A DNA stretch of 64,000 nt from Cellulosimicrobium cellulans (GCF_016907755.1 NZ_JAFBCN010000001.1:1984001-2048000), one strand, 5' to 3'; shown: positions 8,000-17,362, counted from the first letter of the stretch. The notes: generated by a model from the letters alone, not told the origin. Program-made: numbers and translations.

Positions 8000-8113
8000 T
8001 AGTTTCGAGGAGACGGACGGCACCACCGCCGTCCTCCGGGAGGCCAGCCGATGGGGTTCACGCTCCGCTCAGGAGGGCCGGCACCGGCGCTGCTGAGCCG
8101 TGGCACCCACGGC
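8000..8113 (+). promoter_or_regulatory. phoH promoter and structured 5' leader
   Basis: TAGTTT (8000-8005) is a plausible -10; transcription from about 8012 would leave a leader of some 165 nt before GTG 8179. The leader has two perfect hairpins: GGACGGC-N6-GCCGTCC (8015-8034) and GCCGTGG-CAC-CCACGGC (8097-8113). I could not match it to a riboswitch class. The interval 7908-8178 has no gene. Confidence 0.35.
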
Positions 8114-8178
8114 CCGACGGCCGGTCGCCCGCCTCGCCCAGAGAGAGAACGGCGCCCGCGCGCCGGAGGGGAGCCCTC

Positions 8179-9555
8179 GTGGTCCATTCCTCACCCACCC
8201 CCGGTACCTCACCCACCTTGCAGGACGACGCGCGAGACGACGCGCGCCGCACGTTCGTCGTCGACACCTCCGTCCTGCTGAGCGACCCTCGCGCGATCGG
8301 GCGGTTCGCCGAGCACGACGTCGTCCTCCCGGTCGTCGTCATCAGCGAGCTGGAGGCCAAGCGCCACCACGCCGAGCTCGGGTACTTCGCCCGCAGCGCG
8401 CTGCGCATGCTCGACGACCTGCGCGTGAAGCACGGCCGTCTCGACGCCCCGATCCCGGTCGGCGACGTCGGCGGGACCCTGCGCGTCGAGCTCAACCACA
8501 CCGACCCGGACGTCCTGCCCGCCGGCTTCCGCCTCGGCGACAACGACACCCGGATCCTGTCCGTCGCCGCGAACCTCGCGGCGGAGGGGCACGACGTGAC
8601 GGTCGTGTCCAAGGACCTGCCGATGCGGGTCAAGGCGTCGGCGGTCGGGCTGCGCGCGGAGGAGTACCGGCACGAGCTCGCCGTGGACTCGGGCTGGACG
8701 GGCATGGGGGAGATCTCCTTCACCGACGCCGAGGCCGCGGCGCTCTGGGAGCACGAGTCGGTCGAGCTGACGAGCCTCGACCCGGAGGTCGTCGAGGCCG
8801 CCGGGCCGCTGCACTGCCACACGGGCCTCGTCGTGCACTCGCCGCGCGGCTCGGCCCTCGGCCGGGTCACCGCGGACAAGCACGTCCAGCTCGTGCGCGG
8901 CGACCGCGAGCTGTTCGGGCTGCACGGCCGCTCGGCCGAGCAGCGCGTCGCGATCGACCTGCTCCTCGACGAGTCCGTGGGGATCGTGTCGCTCGGCGGC
9001 CGGGCGGGGACGGGCAAGTCGGCGCTCGCGCTGTGCGCGGGGCTCGAGGCGGTCATGGAGCGCCGGCAGCACCGCAAGGTCATGGTGTTCCGCCCGCTCT
9101 ACGCGGTGGGCGGCCAGGAGCTCGGCTACCTCCCCGGCTCCGAGGCCGAGAAGATGAACCCGTGGGCGCAGGCCGTCTACGACACGCTCGGCGCGCTCGT
9201 CCCGCCTCAGGTGCTCGACGAGGTGATCGACCGCGAGATGCTCGAAGTGCTCCCCCTGACGCACATTCGCGGTCGCTCTCTGCACGACGCGTTCGTCATC
9301 GTCGACGAGGCGCAGTCGCTCGAGCGCAACGTGCTGCTCACCGTGCTCTCGCGCATCGGGCAGTCGTCGCGCGTGGTCCTCACGCACGACGTCGCGCAGC
9401 GCGACAACCTGCGCGTCGGGCGGCACGACGGCGTCGCCGCGGTCATCGAGGCGCTCAAGGGGCACCCGCTGTTCGCGCACGTGACGCTCACGCGCTCCGA
9501 GCGCTCGCCCGTCGCCGCGCTCGTCACGGAGATGCTGGAGTCGATCGAGGTCTGA
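8179..9555 (+). CDS. PhoH family ATPase with N-terminal PIN domain
   Basis: 458 residues. A PIN RNase domain (about 24-150; acidic residues in [18 protein letters not shown] and [10 protein letters not shown]) is fused to a PhoH P-loop ATPase domain (about 240-455) with Walker A GRAGTGKS (about 275-282) and Walker [10 protein letters not shown] (about 372). This is the PhoH2 architecture, reported in mycobacteria as an ATP-dependent RNA helicase plus ribonuclease. GTG 8179 has a good GGAGGGGAG ribosome site. It is a single-gene unit with a long leader; its stop lies just before the 9562-9626 repeat hairpin. Confidence 0.92.
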   Translation: MVHSSPTPGTSPTLQDDARDDARRTFVVDTSVLLSDPRAIGRFAEHDVVLPVVVISELEAKRHHAELGYFARSALRMLDDLRVKHGRLDAPIPVGDVGGTLRVELNHTDPDVLPAGFRLGDNDTRILSVAANLAAEGHDVTVVSKDLPMRVKASAVGLRAEEYRHELAVDSGWTGMGEISFTDAEAAALWEHESVELTSLDPEVVEAAGPLHCHTGLVVHSPRGSALGRVTADKHVQLVRGDRELFGLHGRSAEQRVAIDLLLDESVGIVSLGGRAGTGKSALALCAGLEAVMERRQHRKVMVFRPLYAVGGQELGYLPGSEAEKMNPWAQAVYDTLGALVPPQVLDEVIDREMLEVLPLTHIRGRSLHDAFVIVDEAQSLERNVLLTVLSRIGQSSRVVLTHDVAQRDNLRVGRHDGVAAVIEALKGHPLFAHVTLTRSERSPVAALVTEMLESIEV

Positions 9556-9561
9556 CCCGCC

Positions 9562-9626
9562 GCCGAGGGAGAGGCCTGGTCATGGCCAGGCCTCTACCTC
9601 GCGGTACCGGGCCACTCCCTCGGCGG
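9562..9626. repeat. Second locus of the dispersed repeat; forms hairpin terminator
   Basis: One forward unit (GCCGAGGGAGAGGCCTGG, from 9562) and two reverse units (9581-9602 and 9603-9624) of the family seen at 3.1-3.45 kb. The inner part is a perfect hairpin AGAGGCCTGG-N6-CCAGGCCTCT (9570-9595), and outer arms CCGCCGAGGGAG / CTCCCTCGGCGG also pair. One reverse unit carries the TAG stop codon (complement of 9594-9596) of the FUSC gene. It lies between convergent phoH and FUSC genes and probably terminates both. Confidence 0.75.
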
Positions 9627-11036
9627 GGCCGGGGTCTCGCTCGCGCGGGGGCGGGTGCGCGGGTGGACGAGGACCACCGCGAGGACGCCGACGAGGGCGC
9701 CCAGCACGGTGTCCAGCGCGCGGTCGAGCGCGAGCGCGGCCGGGTCGGCCGGATGGGCGAGCGACGTCATGAGGAGCGCCATGGGCGTGATGGTGAGCAT
9801 CGCGAGCCCGTAGTGGCGGCCCACGATCGTCTCGGTCACGGTCTGCAGCACCACGACGACGGCGGCCGTCCCCCAGAAGCCGAGCGGCGCGGCGAGGAGC
9901 GGCCACGCGAGCAGCGCACCCGCGACGGTGCCGGCCCCGCGCTGGATGGCCCGCACGACGGCGTGGCGCGCCGACTCGCCCTGGAGGACGGCGGTCGAGC
10001 CCATGGTCGCCCAGGCGGCGTGCCCGAGGCCGGCGACCGCGGCGACCCCGCCGGCGACGAGCCCGGAGACCCCGACGCGCGCCGTCGCGAGCCGCCAGGG
10101 GCCGTGGGCACGGGACCGCGCCTGGGCGGTGAGCGAGGTACGGACGGGCGCGGCGGCGTCCTCGCGCGGGACGCCCAGGGCGTCGAGGGCCCGCTCGATC
10201 TCGTCGAGCTCGCGGGAGAGCGCCGGGACGGTGTCCCGGGGCAGGCGCCACGACGCGTCGTCGGCGAGCACCTCGCGCGCCCGGCCGACGGCGGCCCGGG
10301 CGGCGTGCCCACCGTGCAGGAACGCCACCGGGAGCGACGCGTCGGTCGGCGGGGTCCCGGGGGCGCCCGCACCGTGCGAGGCCTCCCGCGCGACGACCGC
10401 CGCGGCGTCGGCGGCGCGCCGGACGGCGAGGCGCGCGGGCGCCGTCGGGCGCACGAGCACGCCGGCCATGCAGACGAGCCACGCGAGGAGCGCTCCGGAC
10501 GCGCCGGCGAGCACGCGGGGACCGAGGTCGCCGAGCGCCGGGGAGCCCGCGAGGCCCGCCCCGGCCGCGAAGACGACGATCGTCGCGCCCGGAGGCCCGG
10601 TCCGGACGAGGAGGCAGAACGCCGTCGCGCCCGCAGCGAGCAGGGCCACGGCGGTCGTCGTCGCGAGCGCCGGCGCCCCGGCGACGGCGAGCAGCGTGAA
10701 CGCGGCGATCGTGCCCGTCATCAGCACCGCGACCGTCGCGAGGAGCGCGGCGCGCCGACGGTACGGGTCGTACCGGCCGTACAGCGAGGTGAGGGCGCCG
10801 AGCGCGGCGAAGGCGGCGAGGTCGGGTCGGCCGAGCAGTCCCGGCACCGCGATCGCCAGGGCGACGGCCGCGCCGCACCGCAGCGCCGCGGCGAGCGTCG
10901 CGTCGGCAGGGTTCACGCGGAGCGCGGCGCGCAGGTGGGCGGGGTCGAGGGCGTCCCGGGCGGCGGAGCGCACGGGCGCGAGCGCGGACGGCGCCGTGGA
11001 GGGGACGGGGGCTGGTGCGGGGGTGAGGAGAGGCAT
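9594..11036 (-). CDS. FUSC family (aromatic-acid/fusaric-acid exporter-like) membrane protein
   Basis: A 480-residue polytopic membrane protein with two hydrophobic blocks (about residues 45-185 and 295-450) separated by a soluble Arg/Asp-rich segment, as in FUSC/YccS/AaeB-type exporters. Conserved-looking pieces are LGALTSLYGRYDPYRRRA and the second-half WATMGSTAVLQGE followed by AIQRGAGTVAGALLA. This family is linked to efflux of aromatic acids and small toxic compounds. It is divergent from a MarR regulator with a palindrome covering its -35. ATG 11036 follows a TAGCCT box by 9 nt (near-leaderless). The last codons and the stop are supplied by the dispersed repeat at 9562-9626. Confidence 0.8.
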   Translation of the reverse strand: MPLLTPAPAPVPSTAPSALAPVRSAARDALDPAHLRAALRVNPADATLAAALRCGAAVALAIAVPGLLGRPDLAAFAALGALTSLYGRYDPYRRRAALLATVAVLMTGTIAAFTLLAVAGAPALATTTAVALLAAGATAFCLLVRTGPPGATIVVFAAGAGLAGSPALGDLGPRVLAGASGALLAWLVCMAGVLVRPTAPARLAVRRAADAAAVVAREASHGAGAPGTPPTDASLPVAFLHGGHAARAAVGRAREVLADDASWRLPRDTVPALSRELDEIERALDALGVPREDAAAPVRTSLTAQARSRAHGPWRLATARVGVSGLVAGGVAAVAGLGHAAWATMGSTAVLQGESARHAVVRAIQRGAGTVAGALLAWPLLAAPLGFWGTAAVVVVLQTVTETIVGRHYGLAMLTITPMALLMTSLAHPADPAALALDRALDTVLGALVGVLAVVLVHPRTRPRASETPAPPREWPGTAR

Positions 11037-11045
11037 GACCGCCCC

Positions 11046-11105
11046 AGGCTACCGGTGATTCGATGATGTTTCACTAGTGAAATACTGTGATGCCCGCCCT
11101 ATCCT
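11046..11105. promoter_or_regulatory. Divergent FUSC/marR promoters with shared MarR operator
   Basis: TTTCACTAGTGAAA (11069-11082) is a perfect 14-bp palindrome. Its right half supplies GTGAAA (11077-11082), exactly 17 nt before TATCCT (11100-11105), the -10 of marR on the plus strand. Its left half supplies GTGAAA on the minus strand (11074-11069), exactly 17 nt before TAGCCT (11051-11046), the -10 of the FUSC gene. A repressor bound here would block both -35 boxes at once. Confidence 0.7.
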
Positions 11106-11111
11106 GAGACC

Positions 11112-11600
11112 GTGGACTACGTGGACCGCGTGCGTGCGGAGTGGGCCGAGCAGCGGCCGGACCTCGACACCTCGACCTCCGCCGTCGGGGCGCGGCTCCG
11201 TCGCGTCGCCGGACTCCTGGAGGGTGCGCTCGAACGGTCGGCCGCCCGCCACGACGTCTCGCGCGCGGAGTTCGACGTGCTCGCCGCGCTCCGCCGCGCG
11301 GGCCGGCCGCTGCGCGCGGGTGAGGTCACGACGATGACCGGCGCCCCCGGTGCGTCGATCACCAAACGCCTCGACCGGCTCGAGCGCGCCGGGCTCGTCG
11401 AGCGGACCGTCGCGGAGCGGGACCGTCGCGGCGTCCTCGTCGCCCTCACGGTGGACGGCGTCGCGCTCGTCGACGAGGTGTTCCCGCAGCAGCTCGACCG
11501 GGAGCGCGCGGCGCTCGCGGACCTCGACGAGGACGAGCGCGCCGAGCTCGCGCGGCTGCTGGGCGTCGTCCTGCGCCGCCTGGACCCGGTCGACTACTGA
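11112..11600 (+). CDS. MarR family transcriptional regulator
   Basis: 162 residues. A winged-helix MarR fold (about 35-135) with SRAEFDVLAALRRAG (helix 2), GASITKRLDRLERAGLVER (recognition helix region) and a DRRGVLVALT wing, flanked by terminal helices for dimerisation. GTG 11112 is 7 nt after the -10, implying a leaderless mRNA. Gene order and operator placement make it the likely repressor of itself and of the divergent FUSC exporter, probably released by an aromatic ligand. A strong bidirectional terminator follows. Confidence 0.9.
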   Translation: MDYVDRVRAEWAEQRPDLDTSTSAVGARLRRVAGLLEGALERSAARHDVSRAEFDVLAALRRAGRPLRAGEVTTMTGAPGASITKRLDRLERAGLVERTVAERDRRGVLVALTVDGVALVDEVFPQQLDRERAALADLDEDERAELARLLGVVLRRLDPVDY

Positions 11601-11635
11601 CCGTCCGCCGAGACGCCCGGCCGCCTGGACGCCGA

Positions 11636-11671
11636 GAGCCGGGCGGGGTGCGTGCGCACCCCGCCCGGCTC
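11636..11671. terminator. Bidirectional terminator marR / fumC
   Basis: A near-perfect hairpin with 17-bp arms (gagccgggcggggtgcg and its complement) around a 2-nt centre, between the convergent marR and fumC stops. Confidence 0.8.
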
Positions 11672-11697
11672 CCGGGCGGACCGGTCGTCCCGGCGGA

Positions 11698-13143
11698 TCA
11701 GGCCTGCGGCGGACGCGTCATCGACAGCACGTCGAGCGCCTCGTCGAGCTGCGCCTCGGTGACCTCGCCGCGCTCGACGAAGCCGAGGTCGATCACGGCC
11801 TGGCGGACGGTGAGGCCCTCCTTGACGGAGTGCTTCGCGACCTTCGCCGCCGCCTCGTAGCCGATCACGCGGTTGAGCGGCGTGACGATCGACGGCGAGG
11901 ACTCGGCGAGCGCGAGCGCCCGCTCGACGTTCGCGGTGATGCCCGCGACGGTCTTGTCGGCGAGCACGCGGGACGCGTTGGCGAGGAGGCGGATCGACTC
12001 GAGGACGCCCTGCGCGATGACCGGGATCTGGACGTTGAGCTCGAACGAGCCCGACGCGCCGGCCCAGGCCACGGTCGCGTCGTTGCCGATCACGCGCGCG
12101 GCGACCATGAGCACGGCCTCCGGGACCACCGGGTTGACCTTGCCCGGCATGATCGAGCTGCCCGGCTGCAGGTCGGGGATGAAGATCTCGCCCAGGCCCG
12201 TGTTGGGGCCGGAGCCCATCCAGCGCAGGTCGTTGCAGATCTTGGTGAGCGACACGGCGATGGTGCGCAGCGCGCCGGAGAGCTCGACGAGGCCGTCGCG
12301 CGACGACTGCGCCTCGAAGTGGTCGCGCGCCTCGGTGAGCGGCAGGCCCGTGTCCTCGACGAGCAGCGCGATGACGCGCTGCGGGAACCCGGCGGGCGTG
12401 TTGATGCCCGTGCCGACGGCGGTGCCGCCGAGCGGGACCTCCGCGGCGCGGGGGAGCGCCGACTCCAGCCGCTCGACGCCGTAGCGGATCGCGGCGGCGT
12501 AGCCGCCGAACTCCTGGCCGAGCGTCACGGGCGTGGCGTCCATGAGGTGCGTGCGACCCGACTTCACGACCGTGGCGAACTCGGCGGACTTCGCCTCGAG
12601 CGCCTCGGCGAGGTGGCCCAGTGCGGGCACGAGGTCGCGCACGACCCCGGCGGTGGCGGCGACGTGCACCGACGTGGGGAACACGTCGTTGGAGGACTGC
12701 GAGGCGTTGACGTGGTCGTTCGGGTGCACGTCGCGCCCGAGCGAGCGCGTGGCGAGCGTCGCGAGGACCTCGTTCGTGTTCATGTTCGACGACGTCCCGG
12801 ACCCGGTCTGGTAGACGTCCACCGGGAAGTGCGCGTCGTGCGCCCCCGACGCGACCTCGTCGGCCGCGGCGACGATGGCGGCGGCGACGTCCTCGTCGAG
12901 CACGCCGAGCTCCGCGTTCGCGCGGGCAGCGGCCTTCTTCACGCGCGCGAGGGCCTCGATGTGGCCGCGCTCGAGCGGGGTGCCGGAGATCGGGAAGTTC
13001 TCCACGGCGCGCTGCGTCTGCGCGCGGTAGAGAGCCTGCGCGGGGACGCGCACCTCGCCCATGGTGTCGTGCTCGATGCGGTACTCGGTCGTCGGTGCGG
13101 CCTCGCCGGCGGCAGCGCCGGAAGCCTCGGGAGATGCAGTCAT
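11698..13143 (-). CDS. fumC: Fumarate hydratase class II
   Basis: 481 residues. It interconverts fumarate and L-malate in the cytosolic TCA cycle. Present are the N-terminal [11 protein letters not shown], the [13 protein letters not shown] and [18 protein letters not shown] segments lining the active site, and the fumarase/aspartase signature [11 protein letters not shown] (about 327-337). The iron-free class II enzyme is the normal actinobacterial fumarase. ATG 13143 gives a short non-conserved Ala/Glu tail before the conserved region. A hairpin at 13181-13204 separates it from the upstream carbonic anhydrase gene on the same strand. Confidence 0.95.
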   Translation of the reverse strand: MTASPEASGAAAGEAAPTTEYRIEHDTMGEVRVPAQALYRAQTQRAVENFPISGTPLERGHIEALARVKKAAARANAELGVLDEDVAAAIVAAADEVASGAHDAHFPVDVYQTGSGTSSNMNTNEVLATLATRSLGRDVHPNDHVNASQSSNDVFPTSVHVAATAGVVRDLVPALGHLAEALEAKSAEFATVVKSGRTHLMDATPVTLGQEFGGYAAAIRYGVERLESALPRAAEVPLGGTAVGTGINTPAGFPQRVIALLVEDTGLPLTEARDHFEAQSSRDGLVELSGALRTIAVSLTKICNDLRWMGSGPNTGLGEIFIPDLQPGSSIMPGKVNPVVPEAVLMVAARVIGNDATVAWAGASGSFELNVQIPVIAQGVLESIRLLANASRVLADKTVAGITANVERALALAESSPSIVTPLNRVIGYEAAAKVAKHSVKEGLTVRQAVIDLGFVERGEVTEAQLDEALDVLSMTRPPQA

Positions 13144-13180
13144 GGGGCCATCCTGCCGCACCGCGCGCGGGCACCCGCAA

Positions 13181-13204
13181 CCCGCGTGACCGAGGTCACG
13201 CGGG
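13181..13204 (-). terminator. Hairpin between carbonic anhydrase and fumC
   Basis: CCCGCGTGACC-GA-GGTCACGCGGG, an 11-bp perfect stem in the 98-nt gap between two same-strand genes. It probably terminates the carbonic anhydrase transcript; GTGACC/GGTCAC could also be an operator-like palindrome before fumC. Confidence 0.5.
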
Positions 13205-13241
13205 CCGCGGGGCGGGCCGGTCGCGCGCCGGCGTCGCGGCC

Positions 13242-13919
13242 TCAGGCGTCGGCGAGGGGCGCCTCGCCGACGTCGCCCACGACGTCGACCAGGTGGGCAC
13301 GGCCCTCGGCGAAGTCGTACTCGACGCCGACGATCGCGCAGCGCCCCTCCGCGACCGCGGCGGCGAGGCCGGCGGAGTACGAGTGGAGCATGTCGACCGT
13401 GTTGCGCACGTGCTCGCGGCGCAGCACGGCGGGGTCGAGGTTCTCGAGCGAGCCGTTCCCGGCGCCCGTGATCTTCGCGATCGACGGGATGACGCGGTCG
13501 ACGACGGCCCGGACGAACCCGTTCGCCTGGGCACCGGTCGTGAGCGTCTCCACCGCCGCGCCCACGGCGCCGCACGAGTCGTGCCCGAGCACCACGACGA
13601 GCGGCGCGGAGAGGATGTCCACCCCGTACTCGATCGAGCCGAGCACCGTGGTGTCGACGACGTGGCCCGCGGTCCGCACGACGAACATGTCGCCGAGCCC
13701 CTGGTCGAAGATGATCTCCGCAGCGACGCGCGAGTCCGAGCACCCGAACAGCACCGTGTGCGGGTGCTGCGAGGCCGAGGTCTCGCGGCGGCGGTCCGCG
13801 CCCTGCGAGGGGTGCAGCGGGGCGTCGGCGACGAAGCGGTCGTTGCCGGCTCGCAGCGTCGCCCACGCCTCTGCTGGGTTGAGCGAACGGACCGGCTGTG
13901 CGGGGGCGGGAGAGGTCAT
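13242..13919 (-). CDS. Beta-class carbonic anhydrase
   Basis: 225 residues. A zinc enzyme that hydrates CO2 to bicarbonate in the cytoplasm. Visible zinc site: FGCSDSRV (Cys and the Asp-Arg dyad) and LGHDSCGAV (His and Cys ligands), with NAGHVV-like VVRTAGHVV between them. The frame opens at 13931 (MMGVM), but ATG 13919 follows a GATGGGGGTC ribosome-site-like stretch and gives the usual N-terminus. It lies upstream of fumC on the same strand and divergent from the sugar ABC operon. Confidence 0.92.
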   Translation of the reverse strand: MTSPAPAQPVRSLNPAEAWATLRAGNDRFVADAPLHPSQGADRRRETSASQHPHTVLFGCSDSRVAAEIIFDQGLGDMFVVRTAGHVVDTTVLGSIEYGVDILSAPLVVVLGHDSCGAVGAAVETLTTGAQANGFVRAVVDRVIPSIAKITGAGNGSLENLDPAVLRREHVRNTVDMLHSYSAGLAAAVAEGRCAIVGVEYDFAEGRAHLVDVVGDVGEAPLADA

Positions 13920-14047
13920 GACCCCCATCATCGCGCAGGCGCGGGCGTGCCCGACGTGCCCGTTCGCATGGCGGGCCGGGCCGGGGGGCGGTATCCATGA
14001 AGGGTGACACCCCGGGGACGGGGAAGCCGCGACCGAGGGGAGCTGAC

Positions 14048-15340
14048 GTGCGTCGACGCACCCGAGCGCTCGCCGTCCTGGTCGCCGTGGGTCTCGTGGC
14101 GCCGCTCGCCGCGTGCGGCCCGGGCGACGACGGGACGCCGGTGCTCACGTGGTACATCAACCCGGACAACGGCGGCCAGGCCGACATCGCCGCCTCCTGC
14201 ACGGAGGCCGCCGGGGGCGCGTACCGGATCCAGACCGAGCTCCTGCCGCGCGACGCCGCGTCGCAGCGCGAGCAGCTCGCCCGTCGTCTCGCGGCGAAGG
14301 ACTCGTCGATCGACATCATGAGCCTCGACCCGGTGTTCATCGCGGAGTTCGCGGAGGCCGACTTCCTGGCCCCCGTCCCGGACGACGTCGCCGACGCGAC
14401 GACGCAGGACGTCGTGCAGGGCGCGATCGACGCGTCGACGTGGAAGGACGAGCTCGTCGCCATCCCGTTCTGGGCCAACACCCAGCTGCTCTGGTACCGC
14501 AAGTCGGTCGCCGAGGCCGCGGGGCTCGACATGTCGCAGCCCGTCACGTGGGACCAGATCATGCAGGCCGCGCAGGACCAGGACAAGCTCCTCGCGGTCC
14601 AGGGTGCCAAGGCCGAGTCGCTCACGGTGTGGATCAACGCGCTCGTCGAGGGCGCGGGCGGGCACATCCTCGAGAACCCGGAGGCACCGGCGGACGAGGT
14701 GCAGCTCGGCCTCGACACCGACGCCGGCAAGGCGGCCGCGACCATCATCGGCGACATCGGCACGTCGGGCGTCGGCGGACCGGGACTCCCGAGCGAGGAC
14801 GAGCCCGCGTCCCTCACCAAGTTCCAGGGCGACCGTGGGTCGTTCATGGTCAACTGGCCGTTCGTCTGGTCCTCCACCCAGAGCGCGGTCGACGCGGGGT
14901 CGCTCGACCAGTCCCTGCTCGACGACATCGGCTGGGCCCTCTACCCGCAGACCACCGAGGGCGAGGACGCCCGCCCGCCCTACGGCGGCATCTCGCTCGG
15001 CATCGGCGCGTTCGGCAAGCACACCGACCTCGCGTACGAGGCGGCGCAGTGCATCGTCAGCCCGGAGAACCAGGCCGAGTACTTCGTGACCAACGGCAAC
15101 CCCGCCGCGAGCATCAAGGCCTACGACGACCCCGACGTCCAGAAGGCGTTCCCCATGTACGACGTCATCCGCGACTCGCTCGACCAGGCCGCGCCGCGAC
15201 CGCAGACGCCGTACTACAACGAGATCTCCACGGGCCTGCAGCAGACCTGGTACCCGCCGGCGTCCGTCGACCCCGACACGACCCCGCAGCAGTCCACCGA
15301 GTTCATCACCGCCGTCCTGCGAGGGGAGCGACTCCTGTGA
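14048..15340 (+). CDS. Sugar ABC transporter substrate-binding lipoprotein (LpqY-like)
   Basis: 430 residues. A lipoprotein signal peptide ([22 protein letters not shown], lipidated Cys about 23) precedes a type-1 extracellular solute-binding fold ([41 protein letters not shown]). The [11 protein letters not shown] segment and operon order resemble LpqY, the trehalose receptor of mycobacterial LpqY-SugABC, so trehalose or another alpha-glucoside is the leading guess. GTG 14048 has an AGGGGAG ribosome site; the frame itself opens at 13997. A TATCCA box at 13992-13997 may be the operon -10. The last codons overlap the next gene (GTGA). Confidence 0.82.
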   Translation: MRRRTRALAVLVAVGLVAPLAACGPGDDGTPVLTWYINPDNGGQADIAASCTEAAGGAYRIQTELLPRDAASQREQLARRLAAKDSSIDIMSLDPVFIAEFAEADFLAPVPDDVADATTQDVVQGAIDASTWKDELVAIPFWANTQLLWYRKSVAEAAGLDMSQPVTWDQIMQAAQDQDKLLAVQGAKAESLTVWINALVEGAGGHILENPEAPADEVQLGLDTDAGKAAATIIGDIGTSGVGGPGLPSEDEPASLTKFQGDRGSFMVNWPFVWSSTQSAVDAGSLDQSLLDDIGWALYPQTTEGEDARPPYGGISLGIGAFGKHTDLAYEAAQCIVSPENQAEYFVTNGNPAASIKAYDDPDVQKAFPMYDVIRDSLDQAAPRPQTPYYNEISTGLQQTWYPPASVDPDTTPQQSTEFITAVLRGERLL

Positions 15341-16392
15341 ACGCCGGACCTCCTGCCGAGCCCGCACCCCGCGGCCGGCACGCCTCCACGCCCTCGGCCA
15401 CCGAGGACGCACCGACCCGTCGCGGCGCCGAGCCCCGTCGTGAGTCCCGGGACGACGCGCGCGGCACGCCCGACGCCGCCGCGAAGGCCGCGCGCAGCGA
15501 CCGGGCCCGCGCCGAGGCGCGCCTCGGGTGGTACCTCGCCGGGCCGGCGTTCGTCGTCATGCTCGCCGTGACGCTGTACCCGATCCTCCAGGCCGTCTAC
15601 GACTCGCTCTTCAACTACAAGCTCACGGCCCCGGACGACCGGGCTTTCGTCGGCATCGAGAACTACGTCGTGATCCTCACGGACCCGGTGTGGTGGAAGG
15701 CCCTCTGGGTCACCCTCCTCATCACCGTCATCACCGTCGCCATCGAGCTCGTCCTCGGCTTCGCGCTCGCGCTCGTCATGCACCGCGCGATCAAGCGTCT
15801 GCGCGGGCTCCTGCGCACGGCGATCCTCGTGCCGTACGGGATCATCACGGTCGTGTCGGCGTTCGCGTGGTTCTACGCGTTCGACATCACGTCCGGGTAC
15901 GTCAACCACTGGTTCGACTGGGTGCCCGGGATCGGCCCCGACCTCAACTGGTTCGCGCAGCAGGGCACGAGCCTGTTCGTCATCATCATGTCCGAGGTCT
16001 GGAAGACGACGCCGTTCATCTCCCTCCTGCTGCTCGCCGGCCTCGCGCAGGTGCCGGGCGACCTCGAGGAGGCCGCGAAGGTCGACGGCGCGACCGCGTG
16101 GCAGCGGTTCACGCGCGTCATCGTGCCGAACATGAAGGCCGCGATCATGGTCGCCGTCCTGTTCCGCGCGCTCGACGCGTTCCGCATCTTCGACAACGTC
16201 TTCATCATGACGAACGGCGCGAACGGCACCGAGGTGCTGTCCCTGCTCGCGTACCGCACGTCGATCGGCCAGCTCCAGATCGGCATGGGTTCGGCGATCT
16301 CCGTGCTGCTGTTCCTGTGCGTCGTCCTCATCTGCTTCATCGCGATCAAGCTCTTCAAGGTGGATCTCGCCGGCGCGAGGGGGGAGAAGTGA
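15337..16392 (+). CDS. Sugar ABC transporter permease (SugA/MalF-like)
   Basis: 351 residues. A long hydrophilic Arg/Ala-rich N-terminal tail (about 60 residues) precedes six membrane helices. The EAA loop for ATPase docking reads EEAAKVDGATAWQRFTRVIVP. As a MalF/UgpA-type half it pairs with the next permease. It starts with GTG overlapping the TGA of the binding-protein gene, preceded by GAGGGGAG. The unusually long charged tail is a feature of many actinobacterial homologues. Confidence 0.9.
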   Translation: MNAGPPAEPAPRGRHASTPSATEDAPTRRGAEPRRESRDDARGTPDAAAKAARSDRARAEARLGWYLAGPAFVVMLAVTLYPILQAVYDSLFNYKLTAPDDRAFVGIENYVVILTDPVWWKALWVTLLITVITVAIELVLGFALALVMHRAIKRLRGLLRTAILVPYGIITVVSAFAWFYAFDITSGYVNHWFDWVPGIGPDLNWFAQQGTSLFVIIMSEVWKTTPFISLLLLAGLAQVPGDLEEAAKVDGATAWQRFTRVIVPNMKAAIMVAVLFRALDAFRIFDNVFIMTNGANGTEVLSLLAYRTSIGQLQIGMGSAISVLLFLCVVLICFIAIKLFKVDLAGARGEK

Positions 16393-17243
16393 TGGGCAGC
16401 GTCCTCAGCACCCGGGCCAAGATCTGGTGGGCCGTCATCACGGTCGTCGTCCTCGTCGGGGCGCTGTTCCCCGTGCTGTCGATCTTCATGACGAGCTTCA
16501 AGGGGCCCAGCGACATCAACTCCGGGACGTTCCTGCCGCCGCAGTGGAGCACGGACAACTACGAGCAGATCCTCGCCTCGGGCGGCTCGGCGCAGGAGCT
16601 GTTCCTCTCCGCGCTGCGCAACTCGATCGGCATCTCGCTCATCGCGACCGTCATCGCCGTCGTGCTCGCGACGCTGTGCGCGTACGCGATCGCGCGCCTG
16701 AACTTCCCGGGCAAGCGCCTCATCCTCACGACGGCGCTCGGCGTCTCGATCTTCCCGGTCGTCTCGATCGTCACGCCGCTGTTCAACCTGTGGCGCAACA
16801 TCGGCCTGTACGACACGTGGCTCGGCCTCATCATCCCGTACCTGTCGCTGACGCTCCCGATCTCCATCTGGACGCTCGCCGCCTTCTTCCGGCAGATCCC
16901 GTGGGAGCTGGAGCAGGCCGCGCAGGTCGACGGCGCGACTCCCTGGCAGGCGTTCCGCAAGGCCATCGTCCCACTCGCGGCACCCGGCGTCTTCACGACG
17001 GCGCTCATCGCCTTCTTCATCGCGTGGAACGACTTCGTCTACGGCATCTCGCTCACGTCGACGAGCGCCGCGCGTCCGGTCCCGGCGGCGCTGGCGTTCT
17101 TCACCGGCGCGTCGTACTTCGAGGAGCCGACCGGGGCGATCTCCGCGGCGGCCGTCGTCGTGACGATCCCGGTCGTGGTGCTGGTCGTGCTCTTCCAGCG
17201 TCAGATCGTCTCCGGTCTGACCCAGGGGGCGGTGAAGGGATGA
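16392..17243 (+). CDS. Sugar ABC transporter permease (SugB/MalG-like)
   Basis: 283 residues with six predicted membrane helices and a canonical EAA motif, EQAAQVDGATPWQAFRKAIVP. It is the MalG/UgpE-type partner that forms the channel with the preceding permease. ATG 16392 overlaps the preceding stop (TGATG arrangement), with GGGGAG upstream. Its stop overlaps the ATG of a 40-codon ORF. Confidence 0.9.
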   Translation: MGSVLSTRAKIWWAVITVVVLVGALFPVLSIFMTSFKGPSDINSGTFLPPQWSTDNYEQILASGGSAQELFLSALRNSIGISLIATVIAVVLATLCAYAIARLNFPGKRLILTTALGVSIFPVVSIVTPLFNLWRNIGLYDTWLGLIIPYLSLTLPISIWTLAAFFRQIPWELEQAAQVDGATPWQAFRKAIVPLAAPGVFTTALIAFFIAWNDFVYGISLTSTSAARPVPAALAFFTGASYFEEPTGAISAAAVVVTIPVVVLVVLFQRQIVSGLTQGAVKG

Positions 17244-17362
17244 GCACGACCGATCGCCGGGCGACCACCCGGCAGCCGACCCCGCAGCCCGCCGCGGCAC
17301 CGCCGCCTCCCGCCCGCGCCGTCGGGCACCGTGCCGTACGCCGAACCCGAGGAGAGAGCTGA
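17240..17362 (+). CDS. Small 40-residue ORF embedded in sugar operon
   Basis: ATG 17240 overlaps the TGA of the MalG-like gene (ATGA), and its own TGA overlaps the ATG of the ATPase gene (TGATG). It therefore tiles the operon exactly and would couple translation of the ATPase to the permease. The peptide (MSTTDRRATTRQPTPQPAAA and a proline/arginine-rich end) is low-complexity, without a membrane segment or known motif. It may be a real small protein, or only a translational bridge carrying ribosomes across the 119-nt gap. It has ribosome-site-like GAAGGG upstream. Confidence 0.45.
   Translation: MSTTDRRATTRQPTPQPAAAPPPPARAVGHRAVRRTRGES

Noticed and set aside
7990-8178. Possible riboswitch (for example c-di-AMP) before phoH
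   Set aside because: Hairpins exist, but I could not find the conserved core of a known class; kept only as a structured leader.
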